NCBI GenBank assembly: GCA_025738555.1
Contig: JAOVFP010000015.1
Span: 2,108,001 to 2,172,000 of the forward strand
Source: Cyathus striatus
Lineage: Eukaryota > Basidiomycota > Agaricomycetes > Agaricales > Nidulariaceae
DNA length: 64,000 bases
Direction of reading: 5' to 3'
In this document: positions 1 to 13,138 of the stretch, one piece after another
Layout of the letters: every line of letters starts with the position of its first letter
How positions within the stretch are numbered: the first letter of the stretch is position 1
The notes under the pieces: model-generated
Told to the model about the DNA's origin: nothing
The model's input: the letters and a program-made list of their open reading frames with translations, nothing else
The model's database searches: none
Program-made: the position numbers and the translations under genes

Positions 1-3000
1 ACAGGGCTGAACATTGCACGCGAGATCCGGAAAAAATGTCCGTCTAATATGCGTGTGAACCAGGCGAGCGTAATATATACGTTGGAATGGAGCAGAATGG
101 AGCATGTAGGATGGAGTCAGGACCGATAGAACAATAGAGGGATCGCCGGTTTAGTTGGAGGAATCTAAGAGCGAGCCCTAGCGAGCCGCGGAAAACATGG
201 ACTCGAGTTCAGATAATGACAAAAGAAAGCTTGGCCGGGACGGAGACGGAGACATATTGGGAAACCGTAGCCACACGATCTTGAAGCCTCACGACCTGTC
301 TTTAGCCTGCTCTGCGATGGTGGCGCCAGCAAGATAATTTGAGCATACGAAACACCGATACAGATTAGTGGAGGTTAACAAGCAGGACGATTCGTTATCT
401 CCTCGTATTATCTTCCTTTGCTTGCGGTTCCAGCAAATAGAAATTTCCAAGTTCATTGAAAGCACAATACAAGCAATTAGAATAAGCACAACACTTGATT
501 CTGACCGAAGCTACTCGTAAAAAAAACCAACACGTGGCGTTTCGGTGTTATAGCGATATAGAATAGGCACAAGCACGAGTACAAGCATGCGTTGAAATAT
601 GAGAAATAGTTGTACATTGCACAGCAGATAATTGGACGACGCCTCGTGTAGCACGGGAGAATGAAATAATTGGGGTTAAAGCGGAAGTCTACATAGCCGT
701 GGCTTCACGCAGACAAAGGGAAGATGCTACACGTTGTAGTTGACCAGAGGATGCAAGCGTCATGTATGACTCAGTCAGAACTTGGAAGCTTTTTGTGAAA
801 TCCAGCCGGGTAGTTTTCGAACAGCAGCCCTCGAGAACAACGCAATTAAGCGACATTGGCGAAAGAAGGTGTCGTGTATGTTGAGATAATAGCATTCCTA
901 ATATCCCGGAAGAAGTTAGCCAAAGCAAGAAGGCAAACGCCAGCGGAAGCGCTAGGGATCGAGAGGCATTGAATGGGAGGGTGAGTGAAAGAAGGGCTGT
1001 CTTGTGTTCCAAAAACAAACCGGGGTGCTTCCATAATGGAGCCCATTCCCGTAAACTTGAGAGATATGACCATATCAGCTGGTTACAGCTGGAAAGTATC
1101 AACGGTGTTGAGCGATAGAAATGATATCACGAACAGCAATACTTGTAATATAAGAGCATGCTGCACATCTCGAAATGATATTTGAGTGAGAAAAACAGGC
1201 AGATAAAATGAAAGGTCGTAAGCTTTTATGATACATATCTGATGGATCCGGTCAAACGCTGATGGGAGCGAAGGCTCAAGATGAGATATTACAGGAATAG
1301 GACGGCCACTGAAAGCCGAGCGGTCAAGGTTCTTGAGGTCAACTTTGAAGGCTATACGCTGGAGTCACCTTCGACCACTGGTATGTTCATGTTACCAGGA
1401 AGAAGTGCCAAAGCTTGATCCTTGGGAGACATGAACCAGGTTTGGTATGTAAAGGATCGATGGTTTCCCAAGCGAGTCGCGTCGAGAGAATGCACATGCT
1501 GCCCGTCCGCCACATGCAGAAGAGGAGCAGGAGTCATCCAGGGAAACTGCTGCGGTAGATGCACATACGTCCGTAGTAGTCCGTACTATTTCCACTGGTT
1601 ACTTAAGCCAAGTACAATGGAAGAAACGAGTCAGAAACAAGGGACGAGGCGGTGAAGTTACCTTGTTGGGGATTGCGGTTACTGGGATACATATTGCATA
1701 AGATTTAATTGAGAGGAATTGAAGGTTCGATGTATGAGGTTCTATCGAGCGCCCATCGATTGGGTTTCTGGGTGGGCTACAGCGGAGAATAGCAGTACAT
1801 GAAGTCTGTGGTTATTTGGGTAGGATTACGGAAGGTATGTCAGAGAGTTGTTGTAAAAGAGGTGATAGATTGCTACTCAGAGTAAAAGATAGGTGGTCGA
1901 TCATAGTAAAGTGCAAGTCTAGTGGAGTGATTGTTAAGTACGAGATTAGATACTGGATATGCTCACCCATTGAAAAATTAAGAGACAGTTGCAGTGACAT
2001 TTATTCTTTGGAAAGAAAGGTAGATAGGCAACGCGTCAAACGGGGCTGCCGTTATAATGGGTAGTTCTAGAGTCCGAACAAGGCCCGAAGAGGCAGGTAT
2101 CGATGTAAGAGGTTGCCGTACAGGCAGGGCTTCGAGGAGGGGCAGGACACGCTGCAAAGGCAAGCTGTACTCTATGTGGAGGATGATTGGTACCAGCGAG
2201 CAGGCAGAATGAAGAAATGGGGAGCGCCCATGGCAGACTAGCACGACCCGGGTCGGGGAGTACGTACGGAAAGAAGTCCCGACCTCTCCGTGAAAGACGT
2301 CAGGATGTTCCGTGCCCCCGTATGGGTGGGAACGTCACGTCATGGCCACGTGCCAGGCTCGAGCTTCCCGACATTTATCAGCGCCTGTGCGGTGACTGTC
2401 GCGTCAATTCTCACTGCAATTCCGTCAAAGCTGAAAACATGTCGTGAGTCACGGCGGTAGATGGCCTCGGCAGATTAATATAAATAAATGGATGTATGAT
2501 CAGTTCTGTACTGCGTTTGAGGAGAGCGCATGGGGAGCGATGCAGGAGCAGTGCGGTGATAGGCATGTGGCATGCATCGGTGGCACTGGACAGAGGAACA
2601 CAATTGGATGGTAGGAAAAAGCAAAACAAAAGAAATGGAGAGAAGAAGGAATTCTTGCGAGAGAACCGGTGAATTTGCCGGGGAAATGGAGTCATGGAAC
2701 TGGAACGTAAAGGACGCGGCGGGTATGTGTTTTAATGAGGGTGAGGTAGGAGGTTCAGGAGGAGACGGAGGAGGCAAGAAACATCTGGGCAGGGAAGGAC
2801 GAAAGGGGCAGGCAGGGACCCAGAGAACGGGATTTCGCACGATCAACGTAATTGAACATTATTTAATTTCCTAATGCGGGCAGATTCTTAACTCAGATTG
2901 AGCCATGTTTGAATTTTGAGCTGAGATCGAAACGGCATTTTTGCTTTGTTTCATCTGAGATCTTCCTCAGTCTGACTCTCTCCGCCTGTTTCGAGCGGGC

Positions 3001-3105
3001 CACCAACCATTTTGCAATATAAGTCTCTCTGCTTCCTGCCATGTCCTTGCCCCTGCGCCCCCCCATCCCGACATTCCTCGTCCTATTTTCTTCACGACTC
3101 TAACG
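1..3105. other. No supported gene (3.1 kb)
   Basis: Only short open frames occur here, on both strands, and none shows a recognisable domain. The minus-strand frames near 1352-1595 can be joined to an upstream ATG near 1690 by a plausible intron, giving a Ser/Cys-rich peptide of about 75 residues, but two overlapping frames are equally open, so I do not call a gene. The stretch before 3106 is pyrimidine-rich and looks like the leader of the next gene. Confidence 0.5.
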
Positions 3106-4569
3106 ATGGGTTTCTTTGATCTCTTCGACCTCCCCCAGTCCCCTGCCTCCTCCCTCTCCAACTATCTCCCCGCCGCCATCGCAAATCTCTTTGCCTCGCC
3201 CTCAAAAGCGCCACAGCATGACCTGTCATTCAGCATTGCTCCAGCGATAGCACGTAGTCCATCTGCACCAAGACCTGCTCCTCTGGACCAGCCAGCAGCT
3301 CAATCTCCGAACACCGTTGCCATACCACTAGAAGTCGTACTGTCAATCATCGAGGCGGCGTACTACGACGACGATCTCGAACCCAATACTGTCTTCCTCC
3401 GCTCCTGCGCCCTTGTCTGCAGGTCATGGTCAACCGCAGCACAGAAGCTGCTCTACAGCCAAGTCACGCTGCGCTCTCAGAAGGCTTTCGAATCATTCGC
3501 TATGGCAGTGGACCGCTCCACCAAACGAGGCCGCGTGTTGGCAGATGCCGTCGTCCGCATGAAGGTCGTCCTTGACCATAATCAGCCCTTCGCAATTCAC
3601 CACCACTCTTTCGGTCTCGCCGTCACCATGTGTCCAAACCTATACGAGCTTAGTCTGTCTCTGTATGGATGTGCTGCACCTGGCGAGGATATCGTAGGTG
3701 CACCAGACATTGCTCGCATGCAACGTCCTGCACCCTCCTTCGACGAACACACACTGTCCCTTCTAAAGTCTGGCCCCCAGATTTCTGCTCTCCAGTTTAA
3801 TAACTGGTCTGAAAACGAAGAGTCCATCATCCAGCTCCTCGACGTCTGGTCTTCCCTCAAAGCCCTTCACATAAGCGGTACCCCACCTCGACTCCCCTCT
3901 CCAGCCTCGGAGCCGTTTCCCTGTGCCCTCGAAGAGCTACGCTTGAACTTTCAAACGTCCCCATCAGTTGATTTCATGAAATGGCTCTTGCACAATTCCG
4001 CGGCATCCCTCCGCATCCTGGAGCTTGAAAGAGAGCCGACAGCCCATCTTCTAGAGTACCTGGCAGATTCGCATGGATCCTCTCTACAATCCCTCGCGCT
4101 TCCCACCTGCGCATCTCCCGATCATGTTCTCGCAGTACAAAAGTGCAAAAACCTTCGAGAAGTCGTGATCGAAAGCGGTTCAGTGCCGGGTTCTGTTTTC
4201 AAGAAAGTGCCCAGCACAGTGGAGCATGTAGCTATTGGAGTTGATGCTGATACGGTGTTGCAGCCGGTTGTGGAACTTGCCAAGTCGGGGAGGAGCGCGT
4301 TAAAGGCGGTCACGGTACACCTGTGGAACGGTGGTGACGGCAATCCTAACCTTTCTGGGCTTAAGATTGCATGCGCGTATTACGGCTTAGAGCTGAAGAT
4401 TACGAGTGATATCCAAGTCTTCCGAAAGCTTGTGGTGCGTTCTTTATCTTAGTTTTTAAAAATATGGTTTCTGATATTCTTTGCTTTCATGCAGAGAGGT
4501 GATCCTATCGCAAGACAAAGTTATCCTCGTCCGAAAGCGATTGATAATATTTATCTCATGCGCTCGTAA
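3106..4569 (+). CDS. F-box-like protein
   Basis: Predicted SCF ubiquitin-ligase substrate receptor. The main exon is 3106-4434. A 60-base intron (GTGCGT..GCAG, 4435-4494) leads to a second exon 4495-4569 ending in TAA; without splicing, translation would run only to 4452. The N-terminus (about residues 1-75) is Ser/Pro/Ala-rich. An F-box-like segment follows at about residues 79-120 (IPLEVVLSIIEAAYYDDD, then ALVCRSWSTAAQKLLY), where a conserved C-R-W lies after a leucine-rich helix. The rest is helical and Leu-rich, compatible with degenerate leucine-rich repeats. The start is the first ATG of the open frame, after a pyrimidine-rich leader. Substrate unknown. The gene stands alone on the plus strand. 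Confidence 0.8.
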
Positions 4570-5188
4570 ATGGACGCCGTTGTCCATGTTCTGTTCGATT
4601 CTTAACGCATTCCTTTACGACCTCATCGCAGAGTTTGAACTCTCCTTACGACACGAATACTGTACACCATTCACTCCATTTTTTCTCTTTTCAATTACAA
4701 CTCAATCGAATCGAATCCGCAACTCGCATTATTAAACTATCCACACGTTTATTTAACATTTAAATGTCCCACGCATAGTGCATAGTACTTATTCTTCCAC
4801 ACTATTCCCCCAATCAGCTTGCAGCTGCAGGGTTTCTTTTTAGTAGACCCGAGTGTTAATGATTTTATTTAGTAGATACATGATAATCCTTATAACCTAC
4901 GTAGAGCATGATTCTGTAGCATATCAAATGATACGTTCGATTTGTTGCGCTAATTTGTGGTTCTGGCGAGCTTAAGGGGAGTGTGATTGGAGTGTTCTGG
5001 TGGTGATTAGAGGTAGAAGGCTTTAGCGTTTGATCGCAACAAAGCCAAACAACCGCAAATGGGATAACTGTCGCTAGCAACTTTGGAAAGCAGCCACGAA
5101 CATTGAGCATGCTGGTTAATTAGTTACTTCAACAACTGATTGCCATTCTCATATCCCCGTCTTTCCTCCCATTTCCATCACGTACACC
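4570..5188. other. Intergenic, no gene seen
   Basis: AT-rich trailer of the F-box gene and pyrimidine-rich leader of the next gene. Only spurious short frames are present. Confidence 0.5.
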
Positions 5189-6871
5189 ATGTCATCTTCT
5201 CTCTCCTCCGTCGTCTCCAACCTCGTCCGTGCCCAAATGGGCTCATCAGTCTCTAGCACCGTCACAGACGACGACCTCGATCGCCATGTTGCAGAGCTAA
5301 TCCTCAAAGAAGCCAAGAAGAAAGCAGAACGCTATGGCCAACAAGGCATCCGCGCTTATATCGCCAACAATCTGTACGTCCCTCCTCCCCGCATACACTA
5401 TTGATATGAAATATTTACCTACTGGAATAGAGATAGCAATGCACCGAAACCCAACAAACGCTTTCTGTCCTCCATCATTCGAAGCACGGACGACCACAAC
5501 AAGGCCATTCTGCGTGCACAGGCGGAGGCTGCTGAGGAGATAAAGCGAGCGAGGAGGGAGCAGGAGAAAGCTGAGCGGCGCAAACGCGCCGAGGAAGCTG
5601 TTGAAGCTGAACGCAGGAGGAGGTCCGGGAAGAGCTCGTCCTCCTCTTCGTCAGCGAGATCGAAGCGGAGGAGGGAGAGGGAGGAGGAGGAGGAGGGTTG
5701 GGACAGGTGGGATGGAAGGAGGGCCGATAGGTCGAGGAAGAAGCCGAGGAATTGGGAGACGTGGACGGGGAGCGATGATGAAGAGGAGGAAAGCAGACGT
5801 AGGCACCGATCAAGATCAAGGGAGCGACGAAGGGGGGAGAGGTCGGAACGTCGTTCCGGGACTACGCGGGATGATGAGGTGTCGTCGTCTGCGAGAAGGG
5901 AGAGAAGGGATAGAAGTCGAAGTCGATCACCTCGAAGACATCGTGATCACGAAGATGAAGAGGGTCGTCGAAAGCGTAGGCGTAGCACGGACAGAGAACG
6001 CAGGAAAGATAAGGAGAGGGAAAGAGACAGGGAAAGAGACAGACGTCATGCAGAGAAACCGCGTTCTCTGTCTACTTCGAAGCGCTCCAGGTCCCGTTCC
6101 TCGGTGCGCAGCGAAAATGATACATCCTCACACCGCCGAAGGGAGGGCAAACGTCCTGTGAAATATGCCCTGGATGATTTAGAGGATAATGATGATTCCA
6201 AGTCCTGTCAATTAAGGGGACGTTCTCCTTCCCCTAGAAGATCCCCTACGCCTGGCCCCCATCTGGAAGATGTCAATGCAAAAGCGTCTTCCTCCTCTTG
6301 CAGGAGAGACCCATCTCCTCCACCGGTGGCAGGCCCATCGAAACGGCGCCGGTCACCAAACCCATCTCCCCGCCGCTCCCCCACTCCTGAGTCTAAATTC
6401 CGCGCGGCGAAACGAGCCAAGTCGAGGTCGAGCTCCCAAACGGCACGTACACGAAGCATGTCGATATCTCCCGCGTTATCGCGCTCTCCCACCCCTGGGC
6501 CCGAGCCCACCGTACATGTACCATCGAAGATGGACAAGTACTTTGAGGAATCCTACGACCCGCGGCTAGACGTCGCGCCCCTCTCTGTGCCCAAGGTCCC
6601 GGCTACGGGATTGATTAATAATGCGGAATTCGAGGGGTGGGATGCGATGCTTGAGTTGATCCGGCTGCGTCAGCAGGATAAGGAGGAGAAGAAACGGATG
6701 GAGCGACTTGGGATTACGACCAGTAAAAAGGACAAGAAGAAGGGGGCGGTTGCGTCTAGTTCTGCGGCGGCCTCGGATAGGTGGAACGGTGATAGCGTTA
6801 GTGTTATGGATATTGAGTATAAGAAGAAAGGGTCTGTTCGGGAATGGGATTTAGGGAAGGAGGGCTTTTGA
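5189..6871 (+). CDS. NKAPD1/C11orf57-like RS-rich nuclear protein
   Basis: Two exons, 5189-5373 and 5431-6871 (57-base intron, GTACGT..AATAG), encode 541 residues. The short N-terminal region carries the block KRFLSSIIRSTDDHNKAI at about residues 69-86. It resembles the N-terminal motif of the NKAPD1 (UPF0690/C11orf57) family, in which an I-R-x-T-D-x-H-N-K core is typical. Next come a charged coiled coil (AEAAEEIKRARREQEKAERR) and long RS/RD/RE-repeat tracts with SPSPRRSPTP-type repeats, as in nuclear speckle proteins. The C-terminus has KYFEESYDPRLDV and ends with a Lys/Glu helix and a short acidic-aromatic tail. I infer a role in mRNA processing or chromatin from composition only. The NKAPD1 assignment rests on one motif read by eye. 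Confidence 0.7.
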
Positions 6872-7497
6872 TTCCCGGTTTGAATTTTTCGTCTTTTTTC
6901 GCTCTTTACTTCTAATTCAAGGGTCATTATTGCAATGCGTCCTTGACGGACGAACATCTGGATTTGTATATTACTTCATACTATTACTATTGCATTATAG
7001 ACGGAAATTATCAATTCGTATGAGTAGTCCAGGTTATGTACTGTGTGTTATGTAACGGGTGTTGGACAATTCTCTTTGTTCGACGCCTTGGCCATCTCTG
7101 GAACTTGGCCTAACTTAGCCTGCCTTGCTCGTCGTTCGATGCGGAAGTTTATGTAGCGCTTAGCTCGCTTAGATTTTAGTTGCCGAGGGCCTTAGATTCT
7201 AACAGTGACAAATAACAAGATGTCATTGCTTTTCGATGAACCTTGCAATAAGTTTTGAACTAACCTTGCAGTTTCTTTCAGAGCACTTATTACGATTCAC
7301 TGGCCTACCAAGGCATAGGATAAATATGCACTTATATTGATACAATTTTCAAAAGAAAGATAAGGAAAATTCAAGCGATTTTATGACGTGGATATGTGGA
7401 TTGGAGTCTCGAGCTCGTCATTTTCCAAAAATAACTTGAACGTCCATGTAGTCCCCCCCCTTCTGTCTTCCCTAACTGAGACTCACCCACACCGACG
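6872..7497. other. Intergenic, no gene seen
   Basis: AT-rich trailer of the RS protein followed by the leader of the CorA gene, with a C-run just before the start. No RNA gene or repeat recognised. Confidence 0.45.
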
Positions 7498-9998
7498 ATG
7501 CCTCCCCACAGCGCATTTACTGCTGCTGCCCATAGCCATAGCCGTACACCATCGTATGCCCACTCCCCCGAGCTGCCTCAGTACATCGACCCCTCCCTGC
7601 TCTCCCACTATCAGCCCTTTCGCGGCCGCTCCCGCGCGCGTCCAACCCACTCGCATGGCAATCCCGGTGCAGAACCAGGAATAAACCCGCGCAGTCAAGA
7701 GGCGATAGCAGAATACAGTCACTTCAAGCAGGAGTGCACTATCGATATTATAGACTATGATGCGGAGGAGGCGCAGTTTAAACGGATGAACAACAAGGAG
7801 TTTATTCAGCATATGAATGATGAGCCTTTGGGCGCTATGAAAGGTCTAGGGGATGGCATGGAGGGGAGCGAGACCGATGTGGATGATGAAGATTGGCCGC
7901 CTAAGGTTGTGAGGTGGATTAATATTGGGGGTATTGATTGGAATGTGTTATCTGCTGTTACTTTGAGGTATAGTAAGTACGTCTCCTTTTCCTTTTTGTA
8001 CTTGAAGCTAATCAATAACAGATTTACACGCTCTAGCACTCGAAGACGTGCTACACGACCAAGGGCACGACCATTCCAAAGCGGACTACTACCAAGAACA
8101 CCTCTTCCTCCGCATCCTATCCCACTCTCTCCCGAAACCAGGCGACCCTGACCTCGTAGCAGCTAACAAACCAGCCACGGAAGCTCCGGGCTGTGGCAGA
8201 GTAGGATGCATGCCCGACCGGGCATACGATGAACTCAACCGCGCAGAGACGGGAAATGCTAGTGGTCAAAGCTCTGGTAGCGTAACTGTCACAAATGGAA
8301 GCGACAGATCCTCCTTAGCAGGGGCAACCGTGCCAGTCGTTGAACAGGTCAATTCACGCACACCTATTCTCTCCAAGTCGGGGGCTAGTACGGGTACGCA
8401 GGCAACCACACGACCTGTTCTGGCGGATGTGAGACAGCAGCAGGAGATACTCCGCATTCAAACTATTACGAAGGAGGATAGGGTTATCGTCAAGCATGAG
8501 CCGCTGTTTATCTTTTTGATGAGAGATGGTAGGTTTTTCAATTTCGGTTCTCGTCAGTTGGAAGCTCAAAGCGTACAGGCACTGTGATTTCGATACGCGA
8601 AACTCCGAACTTGGATTATACAGAACCTATTGCGGCCCGATTGCATAAAGAGAACTCGGTATTGCGACAGTCGGAAGACGCATCACTGCTTGTGCAGAGT
8701 CTTCTTGATTTAGGTGCGTGGTTCTATGCGTATATCTGCACTAAACACTTATTTGTGGTACTTACAGCGGTTGACCGCATCTTGGAGATGATGGACGAAT
8801 ACCAACGCAAAATACATAAACTCGAACACGATATTCTTCTTTCCCCATCTATGAACTCCGTTCGTGCACGTACGCTCCCCCCGTTCCTTTCTTTTACCCA
8901 TATATTAATCCTTTATCAGTACACATCCTCTCCGGGGACTTGATCATGCATAAACGCACTCTCGACCCAATCAAAACCATGTTATTCGGACTGAGGAAGT
9001 ATGATCTGGACAGGTGCATTGCCCTAGCAGACCGGTTCAGGGACTACGGGAGTGACGAGGAGGATGAGAGGAGTGATAACGAGGTTACAGGCGGAGCTAC
9101 AGACTTAGAAGACAAAAGGAAAATCACAGTCCCAGTGCCGCACTTTTATCCTTCATCATCCAGAGGTTCGCCAGCTGGATCTAGGGGGGTGTCGCCTGCT
9201 CCTTCGCGCATTGTTTCTCCCCCGCGAGCCTCACCGGAGAAAGAAAAGGAGAAAGAGAGGAAGAAGAAAAAGTCGAAGAGACAGGTGAGGAGAGAGAGGA
9301 GGAAAGAGCGGATTAAGAAGGAGAGGGAGGAGGAGGAGAGGAGATGGAGAAAGCAGATGCAGGTTGCTAAGACTGCTAATGGGCGTGGTGGAAAGAAGAG
9401 GATTGTGGTTGAGGGGTATTTCAGCTATAAGGCTAAGGTTTATCTCGTAAGTCTTAATTCTGTATTTTGGACATTTGCTGATGAAAGGGGTGCAGGCGGA
9501 CGTGTATGATCATGTGGATTTTGCACTTATGAGTCTTGATATGTTCGCTGGTATTTCAGAGAATTTGATTAACTACGCGTTTAATGCACGTCGCGGTTTT
9601 CTTTCGTCTTCCTTAGTGTGTGGCTGACGGATGTACAGATGGCCTCGTATGAGATGAATAAAACCATGAGCAGGCTAACACTGGCGACAATCATCTTTCT
9701 CCCTCTGACCCTTCTCACAGGCTACTTCGTGCGTCTCCCCCCTTCCCCATTAGCGTGGTACAACTAACCGACACTACAGGGAATGAACTTTGATCCCATG
9801 TGGTCAGTTCAAAACAACTCCGACCTCCTCTTCTGGAAGATCGCCATCCCCGTTATGGCTACCCTCATACCCATATTCATGTTTGATGATATCCGGCGCA
9901 TGTTTGGGTTTATCAAACGGAGGGCGGCGGAGAGGGAGGCGATGAAGGCATTGAAGATGGGGAAGGTGAGTGGTGTTCAGCGGTATTATGAGGTGTAA
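7498..9998 (+). CDS. CorA-family Mg2+ transporter (Alr1/Mnr2-like)
   Basis: Divalent-cation channel of the CorA family, predicted in plasma or vacuolar membrane. Eight exons: 7498-7972, 8022-8528, 8579-8713, 8768-8869, 8920-9446, 9496-9585, 9639-9728, 9780-9998; total 714 residues. All joins keep frame. The N-terminal cytosolic domain contains LHALALEDVLHDQ and VISIRETPN; the long helix contains HILSGDLIMHKRTLDPIKTM and YDHVDFALMSLDMFAGISEN. TM1 is LATIIFLPLTLLTGYF, followed at once by the family signature GMN (GMNF); TM2 is LLFWKIAIPVMATLIPIFMF. An insert rich in Ser, Lys, Arg and Glu at about residues 455-545 interrupts the helix, as is common in fungal members. The intron after 9585 appears to have a GC donor (GCACGT), and the last intron falls inside the YF-GMN signature. 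Ion preference (Mg, Zn or Al) cannot be read from sequence. Confidence 0.9.
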
Positions 9999-10464
9999 GG
10001 TGTGCATTGGGGTGCTAAGGCGTTGAATTAGGGTCCGGGTGGTGCTTCGTTTGAGGCAAAATAGAAGAGAACCAAGAGCATGAAAACATGGGGACATGCA
10101 AGAAGCGAAGACGGCAATAATACCATCCAAATATATTGCCGAGTAGTCATACGTTCACTGCCCGTTTATACTTGCAATCCAATTTGTACAAATGTTCTTA
10201 TTATTATTGTGACGAATTTTATAGTGTATTACAGCGTATTTCTTGGATATCAAACTTGTGATGTTGTATAAAAGTAGTTCAGTAAAGTAAGCAGCTCAGA
10301 GCAACTTGTATCGGTCAGAAACAGGGAAAAGGTAGACTAGTTTCCATGATTCACGGGTATACTTTGGTGACATTTCTAAAGTCACTGTCGGTAGTGCACC
10401 TGTCAACATCAATGAAAATAGTCTTACATGTCACCTATAAGGCACAGGATGCCAATACAGCTCT
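9999..10464. other. Convergent intergenic region
   Basis: Trailers of the CorA gene (+) and the following F-box gene (-). AT-rich, no feature recognised. Confidence 0.45.
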
Positions 10465-13002
10465 TCACCAGAAATCAAACAAATCGTCGTCATCCGAATC
10501 GAAATCTGAAACCGCGTGGTAAATATTTGGAGATTCGTACTCCAGGAAATAATCGCGGTTGAGACTGGGATCGAAGATATCATGGCTGTATGAAAGTGCT
10601 CAATAAATAACGGGGAAAGTTGGTAACTAAAGGTTCCTTACTGCTCCATAACGTGCGTTTTGACACGTTCAAGACTCCTACGTGGTCCTTCTATTGGCAA
10701 GTCGCGACAATGTGTACAACTCCACGCCCGCATCTCAGAACCGTCAAGTACTTCACAGCTGAGATCTTCAAGATCAGACAGATCGAAGATTTTCATGTCG
10801 TAACTGGCAGGATCTTCGTGATAATTTATTAAATGAGATACCTATAAGATCAAGACAAGAATTTCAGGATCTATTCAAAAAGCGAGTGAGAGCACCTACC
10901 GCTTCTCTCCATCCAAATGTAGTTAAAATAGGTTTATAGTTATCTTCGTCATCGTCATCGGCAGACGGCACTAGACGTATAAAGTCGTTACAATCAGAAC
11001 ACACAAACCGAGTCTGAGACGAATCCATATTGTGAGTGGTTGCAGCGTCCGGGTCCATCAATGCTAATTCAATAATATATCTAGCTGCTGCTTCAGAGAG
11101 CTTCCACGTCAGGGCGGATCCACTGCAGTTCCATTTTGCCCTTCCCGTTATTATATAGTAATCGAGAAAATGACACGGGTCGCGTTCTTGAAACCGGCCC
11201 CGCGTCCAACAACGATGTCCTAGCACCTCTGGGTAGAACAATACGGTCTCTTCCACTTCAGAGCAGCTATGGCAATAAAACACCGTGGTAGCTAGTGAAG
11301 CCACCGCCTCCACTTCTTCCCTTGTTATACGTGGCTCATTGGAACGGATACGAAGCTCAGATGACCGTAGAACTGAGAAATGTGTTGGACCGACGTCGAT
11401 CAGATGAGAAATGAAAAGCTCCCGCACATGCGCACGCCATGAGATAATTAAATCAGGTAGGAGGTCATAAACTTCGGAAAAGTTTGGCTCGTCAGCAATA
11501 TCGCCTATAGGCTGCTCAATAAGGGCCTTGACTGGCGGGAAGTCGCAAAAATCAGGTCCTTCTGGCGTTATATCTGTACAAGGGAGGTCTACATTCTTGA
11601 ACCTGGTGAGCTCTCTGATAGCAAGTGTTTTTCGCTTGGAGATAATCGCAATTCTTTCCCTGACGATTCGTTTTGCACGCATTTCTTCCATATATTGCAC
11701 CATTGAAGCTTTAATGTTGTTCCAGACTAAACATATATGTAAGTTTGTAATATAAACGAGGAACGAAAAAACATACCACGCTCCGTGAGAGGATGTGGAT
11801 GCTTTACAAGCTTATGATCCTCAAACGAATCAGGATAGCGAATACTAAGATAATCTTCTTCGTATCCTAATTCTATGATCTTCCCTAGGATGCTAAATAT
11901 AAGCATTAATCATTGCAGAGAAGATACAATATTCTGCAGTGAGCATGCTCACGCTTTCCTCCTTTCTGTTCGGATGTTGTCAAGCTCTTGACTACGATTG
12001 ATTACCTGTTTGGCGAGCCAAGCTTCGCATTTAAGGGAATGCTAACAATTGTCAACCTACTGTCCTATTTGTTGAAGAGTATGCAGCATACCTCTTCTAT
12101 CTGGCGAACACTTTCTTTCTTGTCTTCCAAAAATGTGCGCTTCTGTTCCTCGGTATTCAAAGAATTATACTTGGATGTGATTTCATTCATATCTCTATCG
12201 AAGTAATACCGATCATACTCTAGTAGTAGAATCAGATATTTGCGGCACTGCTCAAGTAATTGACCTACTTATTGTTTTTATGGGGATATAAAACTCAAAG
12301 GTGGGATCAATGCACCGCTGAGCGATTAAGGGGGGTTTCTCAGACATGAATGTACACCGTAAGCTAGAAGCTCATTAATGTTTCGCAGAACAGAATGCCG
12401 AGCGCCTTCTTACTGTTGCTTTGTACATCTGGAACACATTCTTACCCGAAATTTCCACTCTATTGTACGCACAACACATAGACAGAGCTAATAATGTATA
12501 AGTATATCACAAATTTAAGACGCGAATGATCTTACATGACAATGAGGAGAGAACACTAAGTTCACCCACTGAGGTTCCGTCAAGCCTGGTGGGCATTTTG
12601 GTAGATCAGGTATGTTCTTCAGAGAAGCTCTCCATATTGGTCTTGAAGAGATATCTAAAAGCTGCCGTCGAAAATCCTTGGTTGTACGCGCTAACTTCAG
12701 AAGGTCGTAAGGATGAAGATACCCAAATATCTAAATGGCGCATTTAGTCTGCGTCGGTAAAGAACTAGTCACATATTAACCTCGAACAGAATGTCGAGGT
12801 GTTGGTTTGGGAGGTCCGAAAGTCTGCCCGCTTTTGACCTGGTCTTTCGCTTCGAGGACTCTCCGACACTTGACTTAATGACTACGGCATCACCGGATGC
12901 CGGTTTATGTTTCTTGCGACTGGACCTCCTCATTGTAGGCACCTTTTCGTTTCCGGGTGGATCTGTCACGCCCATTGCAGAGCAACAACCGCGTGTTGAC
13001 AA
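10465..13002 (-). CDS. F-box protein, ten exons
   Basis: Exons on the minus strand, 5' to 3': 13002-12781, 12730-12536, 12487-12414, 12363-12269, 12219-12092, 12041-11953, 11892-11777, 11726-10900, 10841-10642, 10585-10465; total 688 residues, all phases consistent, introns 48-60 bases. The N-terminus is basic (RRSSRKKHKP). The F-box covers about residues 60-105 (LSDLPNQHLDILFE, then IFGYLHPYDLLKLARTTKDF) and is split by an intron. After it come a Cys-rich segment (HCHLC, CSRCTKQH), a charged helical middle, and a C-terminal region with two CxxC pairs (CHSC, CSDC) plus a late CTHC, so zinc binding is possible. It ends in an acidic Asp run. Probably an SCF receptor; substrate unknown. It is divergent from the importin gene, with 136 bases between starts. 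Confidence 0.85.
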
Positions 13003-13138
13003 GTGGCACTTATGGTGGTGGTATAAGCAAGAGAGTAATTAGTGACTAGTGACGGTTGTTTTGAAGTTACAAATTAGAGCAATTTGATTAACGCGTCCTG
13101 CACGTGGTCGCGCTCCAGATAATCTTCACTTTTGCACC

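Noticed and set aside
1352..1690. Possible two-exon small minus-strand gene
   Set aside because: Two overlapping frames are equally open across the putative second exon and neither resembles a known protein.
2475..2846. 123-residue minus-strand frame rich in Pro and Ser
   Set aside because: Low-complexity reverse reading of a purine-rich non-coding stretch; no start context or homologous motif.
5475..5819. Pro/Ser-rich minus-strand frame opposite the RS protein
   Set aside because: Shadow of the purine-rich RS coding strand.
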